Source: Chloroflexota bacterium (GTDB lineage Bacteria; Chloroflexota; UBA11872). Taken from it: a DNA stretch of 64,000 bases. Of the stretch, positions 33,887 to 41,517 are shown piece by piece (positions within the stretch are counted from its first letter, which is position 1; each line of letters begins with the position of its first letter). The stretch covers positions 186,001 through 250,000 of the forward strand of contig JAJECS010000006.1 of assembly GCA_022821905.1 (NCBI GenBank), in the 5' to 3' direction. A program made the translations under genes and the position numbers. The notes beneath the pieces are model-generated. The model made no database searches. It had not been told where the DNA came from and saw only the letters and a list, made by a program, of their open reading frames with translations.

Positions 33887-34441
33887 GTGGCCGCCGAACG
33901 TGCGCGATCGTTCTCTGCGACCCTGCAGGGCGCCACGTTGTTCGCGGGCGCCCTGGCTCTGCGCGCGGTAATGGGGCTTGGCGAGAACCAGTTGAGTGGC
34001 AAAATCCCGACCGAGCTGAGCCGCCTAACCAGGCTGACAGAGTTGAGTCTCGGTCGGAACCGGCTAGAGGGAGAGATCCCATCCGAGCTAGCTCAACTCT
34101 CCAACCTGGAAGAGCTAAACGTCTCTAGAAATCGGTTGCGTGGGTCGATTCCGCCGACACTCGGCAACCTCGCCAATCTGAGACGGTTGGACGCGGACCA
34201 AAACGGACTGACCGGAGGGATTCCGCCCGAGTTGGGCGGCCTCGCCAATCTGAAACATCTCTGGCTTCGTGGCAACCAGCTGACTGGCGAGATTCCACCT
34301 GAGCTCGGTCGCCTGGACAACCTGGAATGGCTGCACGTGGCGGGCGGAAACAGATTCACAGGTTGCATTCCGGAGGCGCTGCGAGCGGTACCGACTACGG
34401 ACTTCAACGAACTCGATCTGCCGTTTTGCGGAGACAACTGA
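33887..34441 (+). pseudogene. Leucine-rich repeat protein fragment
   Basis: About six plant-type LRRs of pattern LxxLxxLxLxxNxLxGxIPxELGxL are visible between 33970 and 34430 (for example GENQLSGKIPTELSRLTRLT and LSLGRNRLEGEIPSELAQL). The usual N-terminal cap and signal peptide are absent; the first repeat begins directly at VMGLGENQL. The start is uncertain (GTG 33887 or 33818), and the frame overlaps the divergent gene's start when extended. Base use is visibly richer in A/T than its neighbours. It looks like a truncated, possibly transferred LRR gene, although an intact cytoplasmic LRR protein is possible. Confidence 0.5.
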
Positions 34442-34513
34442 ATCTCGCGCACCGCGACCGACACAACATCGCAGCTGGGCCCGGACCCTGCCGCATCTCA
34501 AGACTACGGTCTG

Positions 34514-35614
34514 CTACGCAATCGCCTCCTGCGTCGCGCGGTCGAACAGGTGCATGCGGTCCATCTCGAACGCCAGCTCGAAGGGCTGATTGGCCTGCGC
34601 CGTGGTGCGCGGATCGACGCGGGCGACGAATGAGTCCGAGCCGGCGAGCATGTAGAGGATGACCTCGCTCCCCAGCGGCTCCATCACGTCCACCGTCGCC
34701 GTGATGGTCGCCTCGTGCGTTACGCCGCCGGCCGCAAACTGCGGGTCGGCGATGTTCTCGGGACGAATGCCGAAAATCACGTCCTTGCCGGCATGGGGCG
34801 CGACGGCATCGCGCCGGTCGTTCGGCACGGGAATCCGCAGGGTTTCCGTCTCCACCCACAGGCCGTCCTCGCCCGAGATGCGCGCGTCGAAGAAATTCAT
34901 CGCCGGGCTGCCGATGAAGCCGCCCACGAACACGTTGCTCGGCGCCGCATAGACCTCCTGCGGCGGCCCAAGCTGCTGCAACACCCCGTCCCGCAGCACC
35001 GCGATGCGCGTGCCCATGGTCATGGCTTCCATCTGGTCGTGCGTCACGTAGATCACCGTGGCCTGCAAACGCTCGTGCAGGCGAATCAGCTCGGCCCGCG
35101 TCTGGACGCGCAGCTTGGCGTCCAGGTTGGACAGCGGCTCGTCCATCAGGAACACGGCGGGATCGCGCACGATGGCCCGCCCAACCGCCACGCGCTGCCG
35201 CTGGCCGCCGGAAAGCGCCCGCGGCTTGCGGTCCATCAACTCGCTGATATTCAGCATGTCGGCGGCCTCGGCCACGCGCCGCTGAATCTCGGCCTTGGGC
35301 GTCTTGCGCAGCTTCAGGCCAAACGCCAGGTTGTCATAGACGCTCATGTGGGGATACAGCGCGTAGCTCTGGAACACCATCGCGATGTCGCGGTCCTTGG
35401 GCGGCACGTCGTTCACCAGGCGGTCGCCGATGAATATGTCGCCGGCGGTCAGCTCCTCGAGCCCCGCGACCATCCGCAGCGTGGTGGACTTGCCGCAGCC
35501 CGACGGCCCCACCAGCACGAGGAACTCCCGGTCCTGGACCTCGATGGACACGTCGTCGACGGCGACAACGTCGCCAAACCGTTTCGTGACGTTATCAAGC
35601 GTGACGCTGGCCAT
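34514..35614 (-). CDS. Sugar ABC transporter ATP-binding protein (MalK/UgpC-like)
   Basis: The 366-residue protein has Walker A GPSGCGKSTTLRMVAG, the Q-loop VFQSYALYPHMSVYDN, signature LSGGQRQRVAVGRAI, Walker B VFLMDEPLSNLDAKLR and the H-loop THDQMEAM. A C-terminal TOBE regulatory domain of about 120 residues includes FGIRPENIAD. These ATPases often serve several carbohydrate importers. No permease or solute-binding genes are nearby, so its partners lie elsewhere. ATG 35614 is chosen because GGGGAG lies 8 bases upstream of it but only 2 before the ATG at 35620. Confidence 0.9.
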   Translation of the reverse strand: MASVTLDNVTKRFGDVVAVDDVSIEVQDREFLVLVGPSGCGKSTTLRMVAGLEELTAGDIFIGDRLVNDVPPKDRDIAMVFQSYALYPHMSVYDNLAFGLKLRKTPKAEIQRRVAEAADMLNISELMDRKPRALSGGQRQRVAVGRAIVRDPAVFLMDEPLSNLDAKLRVQTRAELIRLHERLQATVIYVTHDQMEAMTMGTRIAVLRDGVLQQLGPPQEVYAAPSNVFVGGFIGSPAMNFFDARISGEDGLWVETETLRIPVPNDRRDAVAPHAGKDVIFGIRPENIADPQFAAGGVTHEATITATVDVMEPLGSEVILYMLAGSDSFVARVDPRTTAQANQPFELAFEMDRMHLFDRATQEAIA

Positions 35615-35620
35615 CGGCAT

Positions 35621-35975
35621 GCTCCCCGCCCTGCCGATGCCGCGGCGGCGCCACGGTGTCAGGCAAGGACAGAACTGTTCGGCAAAAGCCGTTCCTTACC
35701 CCGCCGGTCGCCCAACCGGCCCGCCCGCACGCTACCCAACCGCATCCACCGCGTCAAAGCGGCGGGGTCGGTTCCGACGTCGCCAGCCGGTCGAAGCGCG
35801 CGCTGCCGATGCGGCGGATGAAGGTGCTCGCAGCTCCTCATCGCCCGCAATCTCGTTGTCGCCAGCGGCACCCACCTGTCCTCCGCCGCGTGCCGCACCA
35901 GCGGAAACTGCACCGTGCCTTATTCAGTGATGCTCGGACGCACCGCAACCGGCCCGCGACTTGAAGAAGCCCGGG
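35621..35975. other. 355-base gap without a recognisable gene
   Basis: All six frames hold only short Arg/Pro-rich readings with no family resemblance. The sequence lies between the ABC ATPase and the Phd/PIN locus. It may be decayed coding sequence; nothing in it can be assigned. Confidence 0.4.
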
Positions 35976-35976
35976 C

Positions 35977-35995
35977 TTAGTCATATTCTTAGTCA
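35977..35995 (+). promoter_or_regulatory. Direct repeat before first Phd-like antitoxin
   Basis: TTAGTCA occurs at 35977-35983 and 35989-35995, five bases apart. A matching pair (TTAGTCA, TTAGCTA) lies at 36379-36397 before the second module. This suggests a shared operator or promoter element carried with the duplication. Confidence 0.4.
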
Positions 35996-36027
35996 AGCAC
36001 ATGTCCAATTCGCCCGAGGAGTCGGCG

Positions 36028-36261
36028 TTGGCAACGGTGAACGTCCACGAAGCGAAAACTCACCTGTCGCGCCTGCTGGCCCAGGTCGAGGCGGGCGAGG
36101 AGGTCACCATCGCCCGCAACGGCACGCCCGTGGCCCGGATGGTGCCGGCGCTCGAGACTGGCCGCCCCCAACCCGACGTATTCAAGGGACGGGTCGTCAT
36201 TCCCGACAGCTTTTTCGACCCGCTTCCCGAAGAGGAGTTGCGCCTGTGGGAGGGTCGCTGA
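36028..36261 (+). CDS. Phd/YefM-family antitoxin, copy 1
   Basis: Translated from a TTG at 36028, the 77-residue product MATVNVHEAKTHLSRLLAQV followed by EAGEEVTIARNGTPVARMV is the Phd/YefM fold, with an acidic C-terminus ending LPEEELRLWEG that should bind a PIN toxin. An ATG at 36001 would add nine residues, but GAGGAG lies just ahead of the TTG, and the second copy at 36429 begins at the same point. About three quarters of positions match that copy. Its own toxin partner is broken. Confidence 0.75.
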   Translation: MATVNVHEAKTHLSRLLAQVEAGEEVTIARNGTPVARMVPALETGRPQPDVFKGRVVIPDSFFDPLPEEELRLWEGR

Positions 36262-36366
36262 TCCTTTCGCCTTCTGCTCGACACCCACGCGTTCTTCCGG
36301 TGGGCCGAGGCTAGCCCGCGGCTTCCACGGGCTGCCCAGCCGCGCCACGACGGCCCCGTTTCGTGA
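36262..36366 (+). pseudogene. Truncated PIN-domain toxin, copy 1
   Basis: Directly after antitoxin copy 1, the frame reads LLLDTHAFFRWAEASPRLPR, close to the intact toxin start LLLDTHAFLWWLTESSRLSE at 36666. It then diverges and stops at TGA 36364-36366 after about 31 residues. The first catalytic aspartate is present; the other acids are missing. There is no clear start codon, and the short stub cannot form a PIN domain. Confidence 0.75.
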
Positions 36367-36378
36367 AGAACACCTGTG

Positions 36379-36397
36379 TTAGTCATATCCTTAGCTA
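36379..36397 (+). promoter_or_regulatory. Direct repeat before second Phd-like antitoxin
   Basis: TTAGTCA (36379-36385) and TTAGCTA (36391-36397) mirror the pair before copy 1, with the same five-base spacing. The downstream sequence ends with GAGGAG before the ATG at 36429. Operator or -10 role is inferred. Confidence 0.4.
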
Positions 36398-36428
36398 ATC
36401 TAACGTCCGAGGTGCGCGAGGAGTCGGC

Positions 36429-36662
36429 ATGGCAACGGTGAACGTCCAAGAAGCCAAGATGCACTTGTCCTGCCTGCTGGCGCAGGTCGAAGCGGGTGAG
36501 GAAATCACCATCGCCCGCAAAGGCAAGGCCGTGGCCCGGCTCGTGGCGTGCAAGCCGCGGGGCAAGAGGCAATTCGGAGCGTTCAAGGGGAAGATCACAA
36601 TCGACGACAGCTTCTTCGACCCGCTTCCCGAGGAGGAGTTGCGCCTGTGGGAAGGCGGCTGA
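36429..36662 (+). CDS. Phd/YefM-family antitoxin, copy 2
   Basis: A 77-residue antitoxin beginning MATVNVQEAKMHLSCLLAQV, with the Phd/YefM DNA-binding fold and a C-terminal LPEEELRLWEGG toxin-binding end. Start ATG 36429 has a GAGGAG ribosome site. The toxin begins three bases after its stop. It is a near copy of the antitoxin at 36028, with more changes in the central VARLVACKPRGKRQFG stretch. By analogy it binds and silences the PIN RNase and represses the operon. Confidence 0.85.
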   Translation: MATVNVQEAKMHLSCLLAQVEAGEEITIARKGKAVARLVACKPRGKRQFGAFKGKITIDDSFFDPLPEEELRLWEGG

Positions 36663-36665
36663 ATC

Positions 36666-37052
36666 GTGCGGCTGTTGCTCGACACCCACGCGTTCCTCTG
36701 GTGGCTCACGGAAAGCAGCCGCCTATCCGAGGCGGTTCGCGGGAACATCCTCGATCCGTCAAACGACAAGCTGATCAGCGCCGCCTCCGCCTGGGAAATC
36801 TCTACCAAGCACCGGCTGGGCAAGCTGCCCGGCGCCGACCCGATCGCCTCCGACATTGCCGGAGCAATTGCCGCCCAAGGCTTCCAAGAGCTGCCGGTGT
36901 TTGTCGCCGACGCCGCACGGGCCGGCGCCCTGCCGGCACCGGTCAACGACCCCTTCGACCGCATGCTCATCGCGCAGGCCTTGTCACGCGACCTCGTGCT
37001 CATCTCCAACGAATCCACCTTCGACCACTACGGCATTCGCCGTCTTTGGTGA
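36666..37052 (+). CDS. PIN-domain ribonuclease toxin (VapC-like)
   Basis: The 128-residue protein has PIN acidic positions D6 (LLLDTHAFLWW), E44 (ASAWEIS), D98 (NDPFDRMLIAQ) and E117 (ISNES), the last replacing the usual Asp. WEISTKHRLGKL and GFQELPV are typical of the subfamily paired with Phd-type antitoxins. Start is GTG 36666, three bases after the antitoxin stop. It is the intact version of the stub at 36262 and of the C-terminal remnant at 26316. Confidence 0.85.
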   Translation: MRLLLDTHAFLWWLTESSRLSEAVRGNILDPSNDKLISAASAWEISTKHRLGKLPGADPIASDIAGAIAAQGFQELPVFVADAARAGALPAPVNDPFDRMLIAQALSRDLVLISNESTFDHYGIRRLW

Positions 37053-37135
37053 GGCTCGACCCGCCGCTCTAGTCTGCCCGCACGCGAGCGGGCGGCATGC
37101 GCGGCGTCAACGCGGCCACGGCGATCCAGTCGTCG

Positions 37136-40129
37136 TCAGCCGGCGAGGCCAGGCGTGGCCACCACGACCGCGTCCGCCTGCGCGCTGGTTCGCTCGGCCC
37201 AGCCCGGATCGGCGGTAAAGAGGAACACCTGCCGCCGCTGGCCGATCTCGCGGAGCACGGCCATGCCGCGGCCGGTGCGCGACGGGTCCCAGTTCACGAA
37301 CATCTCGTCCATGAACAGCGGCAGCCGCTCGGCGTCCTCGCCCTCCACCTGGTCCACCATCGCCAGGCGCAAGGCCAGGTAGATCTGCTGCAGCGTGCCG
37401 CGGCTGAGGGGATGGCCGACGACGACGGGAAAATCCTCGCCGCGGCGCCGCACGTGCAGGCGCACCCCGTCGCCCGTTGAGTCGTCGGCGATCAGCCGGT
37501 CGTAGCGCCCGTCGGTGATGCTGGCGAGGTGGGTGCTTGCCGCCTCCAGCAGGGGCGATTGGTGCGCGTCGCGGTAGGCACGCTCGGCGGCGGATATCGC
37601 CGACGCCAGCAACGCCAGCCGGTCGTGCGCCCGGTGGACGTCTTCCAACTCCGCTTGCGCCTCCTCGATGGCGCCCTGCACGTGCGCCGGGCCGGGCAAC
37701 GCTTCCATTGACGCCACGTCGCGGGCCAATCCGCCGCGCTCATCGCGCAGACCGTTCGCTTCCTCCTGCAACTCGTCGCGACGGCGTCGCAGCTCGACGC
37801 GGCGGTCGTCCGATAGCTCGATGGCTTCACCCTGCGCCTCCAGCCGGTCGGCCTCGCTCACGCGCTCGCGCCAGTTGGGCGTCTCGCGGTCGAGGTCGGC
37901 CCGTGCGCGCTCCGCCTCGGCTCTCGAGGTGCGCGCTCGCTCCAGCCGATCGAGGCCCGCGTCGGGATCGGCGCTGGCGGAATCGAGCTGTGCCAACCGG
38001 CCTTCGAGCTGTGCCAGCTCGCCGTCGGCGGCGTCACGCGCATCGTCGACCTGTCGCCGTTCGTCGCGCAGCGTGGCGATCGCCGCGGCGGCGGCCTCGG
38101 ACTCGCTCTCGGCCTTTTCCGCGGCGTCCAGCAACCGGCCCAGCTCCGCGACCGCCTGGACGACATCGGCAGCCGGATCGAGTCCCAATGCAACGTGCAG
38201 GCTCTGCAGGCGGCTAAGGCGCTGGGCGACGCGCTCCCGCACGATGTCGCGGTCTTCCTCCAGGGCATGCGTGCGCGACAGCGACTCGCGCAGCTCCTCC
38301 ACGTCGCGCAGCAGGGTCTCGCGGGGACGCCGCAACTGCACCGGGGCAATCGAGACGCCGGGAAGCAGCTTCAGCCAGGCGTCGCGCGCCGCGGCGACGG
38401 CCGGCGCGGCCTCGTCCTCACGACGCGCCGCATCCTCGATCGCCACGTTGGCCGCCGCGAGCCGCTGGTCGATATCGGCCGCGCGCCGCGCCGCGTCGCG
38501 CTGGCGCATGGCCGCTTCCAGGGCGTCGGCGGCGCTAAGTGCAGGCTCCAAGCCCGCTCGCGCTCGCAGAGTCTCGACGGCGGCCAGCCTGCCGCCGGAA
38601 CGACGCCGCATCATCACGATCCGCGTGAGGTCGACCGTCGCCCCGGCGGTCAGCGAGGCGCCCACGCCGGCCACGATCGCGTCGCCCACCACCACGCCCA
38701 CGATGATCGCCGCCACCCCGGCCAGCGCCACAGCGGGAGCGACCCAGAACCGCCAGAACGGCATCGACGACTGGTCACCGCCGGCCGATAGGGCCTCGGC
38801 CCGGTCGAGCTCGAGCAGGGTCTGCACCCGTCCGTGCGCCTGCGCCGGGTCGGGGACCTCGCCCAGGGCCTCGCGCTCCCGCTGCGTGCGCTCCGCCGTT
38901 TCCGCCGCGTGCCGCCGTTCCACGGCTCGGTAGTCCGCGTCGGCGACGGCCACAGTCCACGCCTCGAAGCGTCCGCGCGATTCGGCAATGCGCAGTGCGC
39001 GCAGCGTCGCCAGGGACTCGGCATCCAGGTCCCGGTCCAGAACTCGCTCGGCCAGTTGGGCGAAGCCTCCGCTTTCCCGTTGCAATTCGCTCGACATCTG
39101 CTCGATCCGCTTCTGATCCTCGACATGCAGCGGTATCTCAGCCTGCAATTCCAGAATCACGTCGCGGCGATCCAGCGCCGCCTGGTGGGCTAGGGCAATC
39201 TCGAGCTCTGCGGCCAGCTGCTCAATCTCGGCGTCGATCTCTTCGAGGCGTCGCTCGCCCGCCGCGACGGCCTCGCGCAATTCCGCGCGCGCGGCACGCG
39301 GGTCGAGGCCGTAGTCGTCGTTCGCCACGAGCGATGCGGCCTCCGTGTCGAGCGCCGCCGCCCGGCGCGCTCGGCGCGCGATGGGCGCGAGGGTGAGGTC
39401 GCGCTCCAGCATGACCTCGATGGCTTGCAGTCCCTCGGCCCCCCGCTCGATCGCCTCCAATCGCTCGGCGATCTCAGCCAGGCGAGCCTGCTTGGCCTCG
39501 ATCTCCGCGCGGCGTCCGCTGGCCGGCCGCAGCTCCCCGCGCAACGCGCTCAGGCGCTCGCGTAGCTCGGTGGTTTTCGGTCGCCCCCGGCGGTCGGGCC
39601 GCCAGAGTCCCTGGCGGTCCTGGTCGAGCTGCGCCACGGCCTCGCGCGCCGGCCGCAGAAAGTCGAACGACGACCCGCCGAGCATGCGGTCCTCGACGCT
39701 CTGCCAGGTGCGCGGGTCCATGCCCAGCGCATCTTCCTGGGTCACGGCATGGAGGTTGGTGAATATCACGCGCGCCAACCCGCCAACCCAGGCGACGGAA
39801 CGGTTGGCCAGATCATGTGGGTGGCCGTCGATCTCAATCGATCCCCGCGGATTCGACGTCAGGCGACGCGCGATGCGCACGCTGCGCCCGTCGCTCAGGC
39901 TCGCGAGCAGCGCCCCGCCGGGGAAGCCGCCGGCCCACGGACTGTAGGGATGGTTCGCGGCCGTGGCCGGCGCGAAGCCGAACAGCGCGGTCGTCAGGAA
40001 CTCGAACAGCGCCGACTTGCCGGTCTCGTTGTCGCCGGCGATCACCACCACGCCGTGCTCGGCCAGACCGTGCTGGTTCCACCCGCTGATCGGGCCGAAG
40101 GCGTCGATCTCCCAGCCGTCGATTCTCAT
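37136..40129 (-). CDS. YhaN/SbcC-like AAA ATPase with coiled coils
   Basis: The 997-residue protein begins MRIDGWEIDAFGPISGWNQH and has the Walker A motif AGDNETGKSALFEFLTTALF at about residues 31-50, a long Arg/Glu-rich coiled-coil middle, and a C-terminal half with LSRGTLQQIYLALRLAMVDQ and Walker B-like LPLFMDEMFVNWDPSR. A hydrophobic stretch in the middle (about 455-495, FWVAPAVALAGVAAIIVGVV) gives two predicted membrane helices, as in YhaN. Its start overlaps the nuclease gene by four bases. Such pairs act in DNA end processing or repair. Confidence 0.82.
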   Translation of the reverse strand: MRIDGWEIDAFGPISGWNQHGLAEHGVVVIAGDNETGKSALFEFLTTALFGFAPATAANHPYSPWAGGFPGGALLASLSDGRSVRIARRLTSNPRGSIEIDGHPHDLANRSVAWVGGLARVIFTNLHAVTQEDALGMDPRTWQSVEDRMLGGSSFDFLRPAREAVAQLDQDRQGLWRPDRRGRPKTTELRERLSALRGELRPASGRRAEIEAKQARLAEIAERLEAIERGAEGLQAIEVMLERDLTLAPIARRARRAAALDTEAASLVANDDYGLDPRAARAELREAVAAGERRLEEIDAEIEQLAAELEIALAHQAALDRRDVILELQAEIPLHVEDQKRIEQMSSELQRESGGFAQLAERVLDRDLDAESLATLRALRIAESRGRFEAWTVAVADADYRAVERRHAAETAERTQREREALGEVPDPAQAHGRVQTLLELDRAEALSAGGDQSSMPFWRFWVAPAVALAGVAAIIVGVVVGDAIVAGVGASLTAGATVDLTRIVMMRRRSGGRLAAVETLRARAGLEPALSAADALEAAMRQRDAARRAADIDQRLAAANVAIEDAARREDEAAPAVAAARDAWLKLLPGVSIAPVQLRRPRETLLRDVEELRESLSRTHALEEDRDIVRERVAQRLSRLQSLHVALGLDPAADVVQAVAELGRLLDAAEKAESESEAAAAAIATLRDERRQVDDARDAADGELAQLEGRLAQLDSASADPDAGLDRLERARTSRAEAERARADLDRETPNWRERVSEADRLEAQGEAIELSDDRRVELRRRRDELQEEANGLRDERGGLARDVASMEALPGPAHVQGAIEEAQAELEDVHRAHDRLALLASAISAAERAYRDAHQSPLLEAASTHLASITDGRYDRLIADDSTGDGVRLHVRRRGEDFPVVVGHPLSRGTLQQIYLALRLAMVDQVEGEDAERLPLFMDEMFVNWDPSRTGRGMAVLREIGQRRQVFLFTADPGWAERTSAQADAVVVATPGLAG

Positions 40130-41373
40130 GCAGGCTCCGACTCACGCAGCAGCCGCGCGGCGGCCTCGGCGTCCAGGTCTTCGAGCAGCTCGCGGAGGTA
40201 CGCGCGTCGCTCGGCTGCGTCGCCGCCGTCGCCGCCCGCCATCTGGTCCGGCGTGATGCCGTCCAGGGCGTCGTCGTCCGTGGCCGCGCGCGCCAGCAGC
40301 GCGAGGGTCTGTCCGAGGAGATGCGGTTGGTCGCGGTGAGACTCGATGTCCACCGGCCGATGCAAACCGCGGTCGCGCACCTCGACGTCAAGCACGCCCA
40401 GGTCTTCCCGCAGCTGCGCGGCCAGCTCGGTGCGCTCATCGGCGTCCGCGAGCTGGGCCACCATCGGACATGCGCCGCGCAGGTCCACGCGCAAAATCCA
40501 CTCCTGGTCCGGCAGCGCACCGCCCCGCCGCGCGTCGAACGCCGCGCGTATGGTCGCGTGCACGTCGGTGAGGTTGCGCACGGTCTCCAACCCCTCCAGG
40601 TCGAGCGTCTCCCAGCGCACCGGTGCCAGCGCCACACACTCGATCTCGGGCGCGGAGCCGCGATCCAGCTCCACGACCATTGCCCCCCTGGCGCCGCCCT
40701 CGCCGAAGTGCCGCCCCTGCACGTTGCCCGAGTAGCAGACCGGAGAATCGGGCCGCAACTTCTGGCGCTGGTGAATGTGCCCCAGCGCCCAGTAGGCGTA
40801 GCTGGGGTCCAGGCTTTCGAGAGAGGTGGGGGCGTAGCTGTGGTGCTGGTCGATCGAGGCCGCGCCGACGACGTGGGCGTGGAGCAGCCCCACGGCCGGT
40901 TCAGGATCCGGTGCATCGGGAAACGCCGCGGCCAAGTCGCGGTCCTCGCGCGGCGTCTGGTGCCCCGCCGCGACGACCCAGCCCACCACCTCGCCCTCGC
41001 GCTCGATGGCGATCCGGCGCGGCTGGCGCGACGCAACCAGATGAAAGCGCTCATCCGGCCAATCGATGCCCATGGCCCGATAGTTCGCCCGCCCCGGATC
41101 GTGATTGCCCGTGGCGTAGACCACCGTGACCCCGGCGCTCGTCGCCCGCGTCAGCTCGTCGACCAGCACGCGCTCGGTGGCCAGCGTCAGCGAATCGTTG
41201 TCGAACAGGTCGCCGGCAATCAGCAGCGCGTCGGCCTGCCGCTCCAGCGCCAGGTCGATCAGACGAACGAACGCCTCGCGCCCGGCGTCGAGCAACCGCG
41301 CGCGCGCCGCCTCGTCGTGACGCCGATACGGCGTGTCGAGGTGAATGTCGGCGGCGTGAACGATGCGCAGCAT
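40126..41373 (-). CDS. YhaO/SbcD-like metallophosphoesterase
   Basis: The 415-residue protein has all calcineurin-like phosphoesterase motifs: AADIHLDTPYRR, IAGDLFDNDSL, YATGNHDPGR, LLHAHVVGA and LGHIHQRQKL, which bind two metals. It is the SbcD/Mre11-type nuclease with a C-terminal capping region, here about 180 residues long. Its stop overlaps the ATPase start (ATGA), so the two are made together and should form a complex. Start ATG 41373. Confidence 0.88.
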   Translation of the reverse strand: MLRIVHAADIHLDTPYRRHDEAARARLLDAGREAFVRLIDLALERQADALLIAGDLFDNDSLTLATERVLVDELTRATSAGVTVVYATGNHDPGRANYRAMGIDWPDERFHLVASRQPRRIAIEREGEVVGWVVAAGHQTPREDRDLAAAFPDAPDPEPAVGLLHAHVVGAASIDQHHSYAPTSLESLDPSYAYWALGHIHQRQKLRPDSPVCYSGNVQGRHFGEGGARGAMVVELDRGSAPEIECVALAPVRWETLDLEGLETVRNLTDVHATIRAAFDARRGGALPDQEWILRVDLRGACPMVAQLADADERTELAAQLREDLGVLDVEVRDRGLHRPVDIESHRDQPHLLGQTLALLARAATDDDALDGITPDQMAGGDGGDAAERRAYLRELLEDLDAEAAARLLRESEPA

Positions 41374-41517
41374 GCGGTCGATCGCTTGGCCTGGGGCGGA
41401 GTCGCGCCTCAGGATATCCGGGCCATGCCAAGCGCGGGCATCCCGCCATAGTCCGGCTTCCTACCCGCGTCGTACATTGAGGGATCGACGGGTCTGCCGC
41501 CCGACCGGAGCCACGCC

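Noticed and set aside
35656-35964. Arg/Pro/His-rich reading frames in the gap before the Phd/PIN locus
   Set aside because: No start with a ribosome site, no homology I can recognise, and strong base-composition bias.
37052-37135. Possible defence island formed by the toxin-antitoxin module and the YhaN/YhaO pair
   Set aside because: Only proximity supports it; the genes face each other and no nuclease-effector, sensor or integrase gene joins them.
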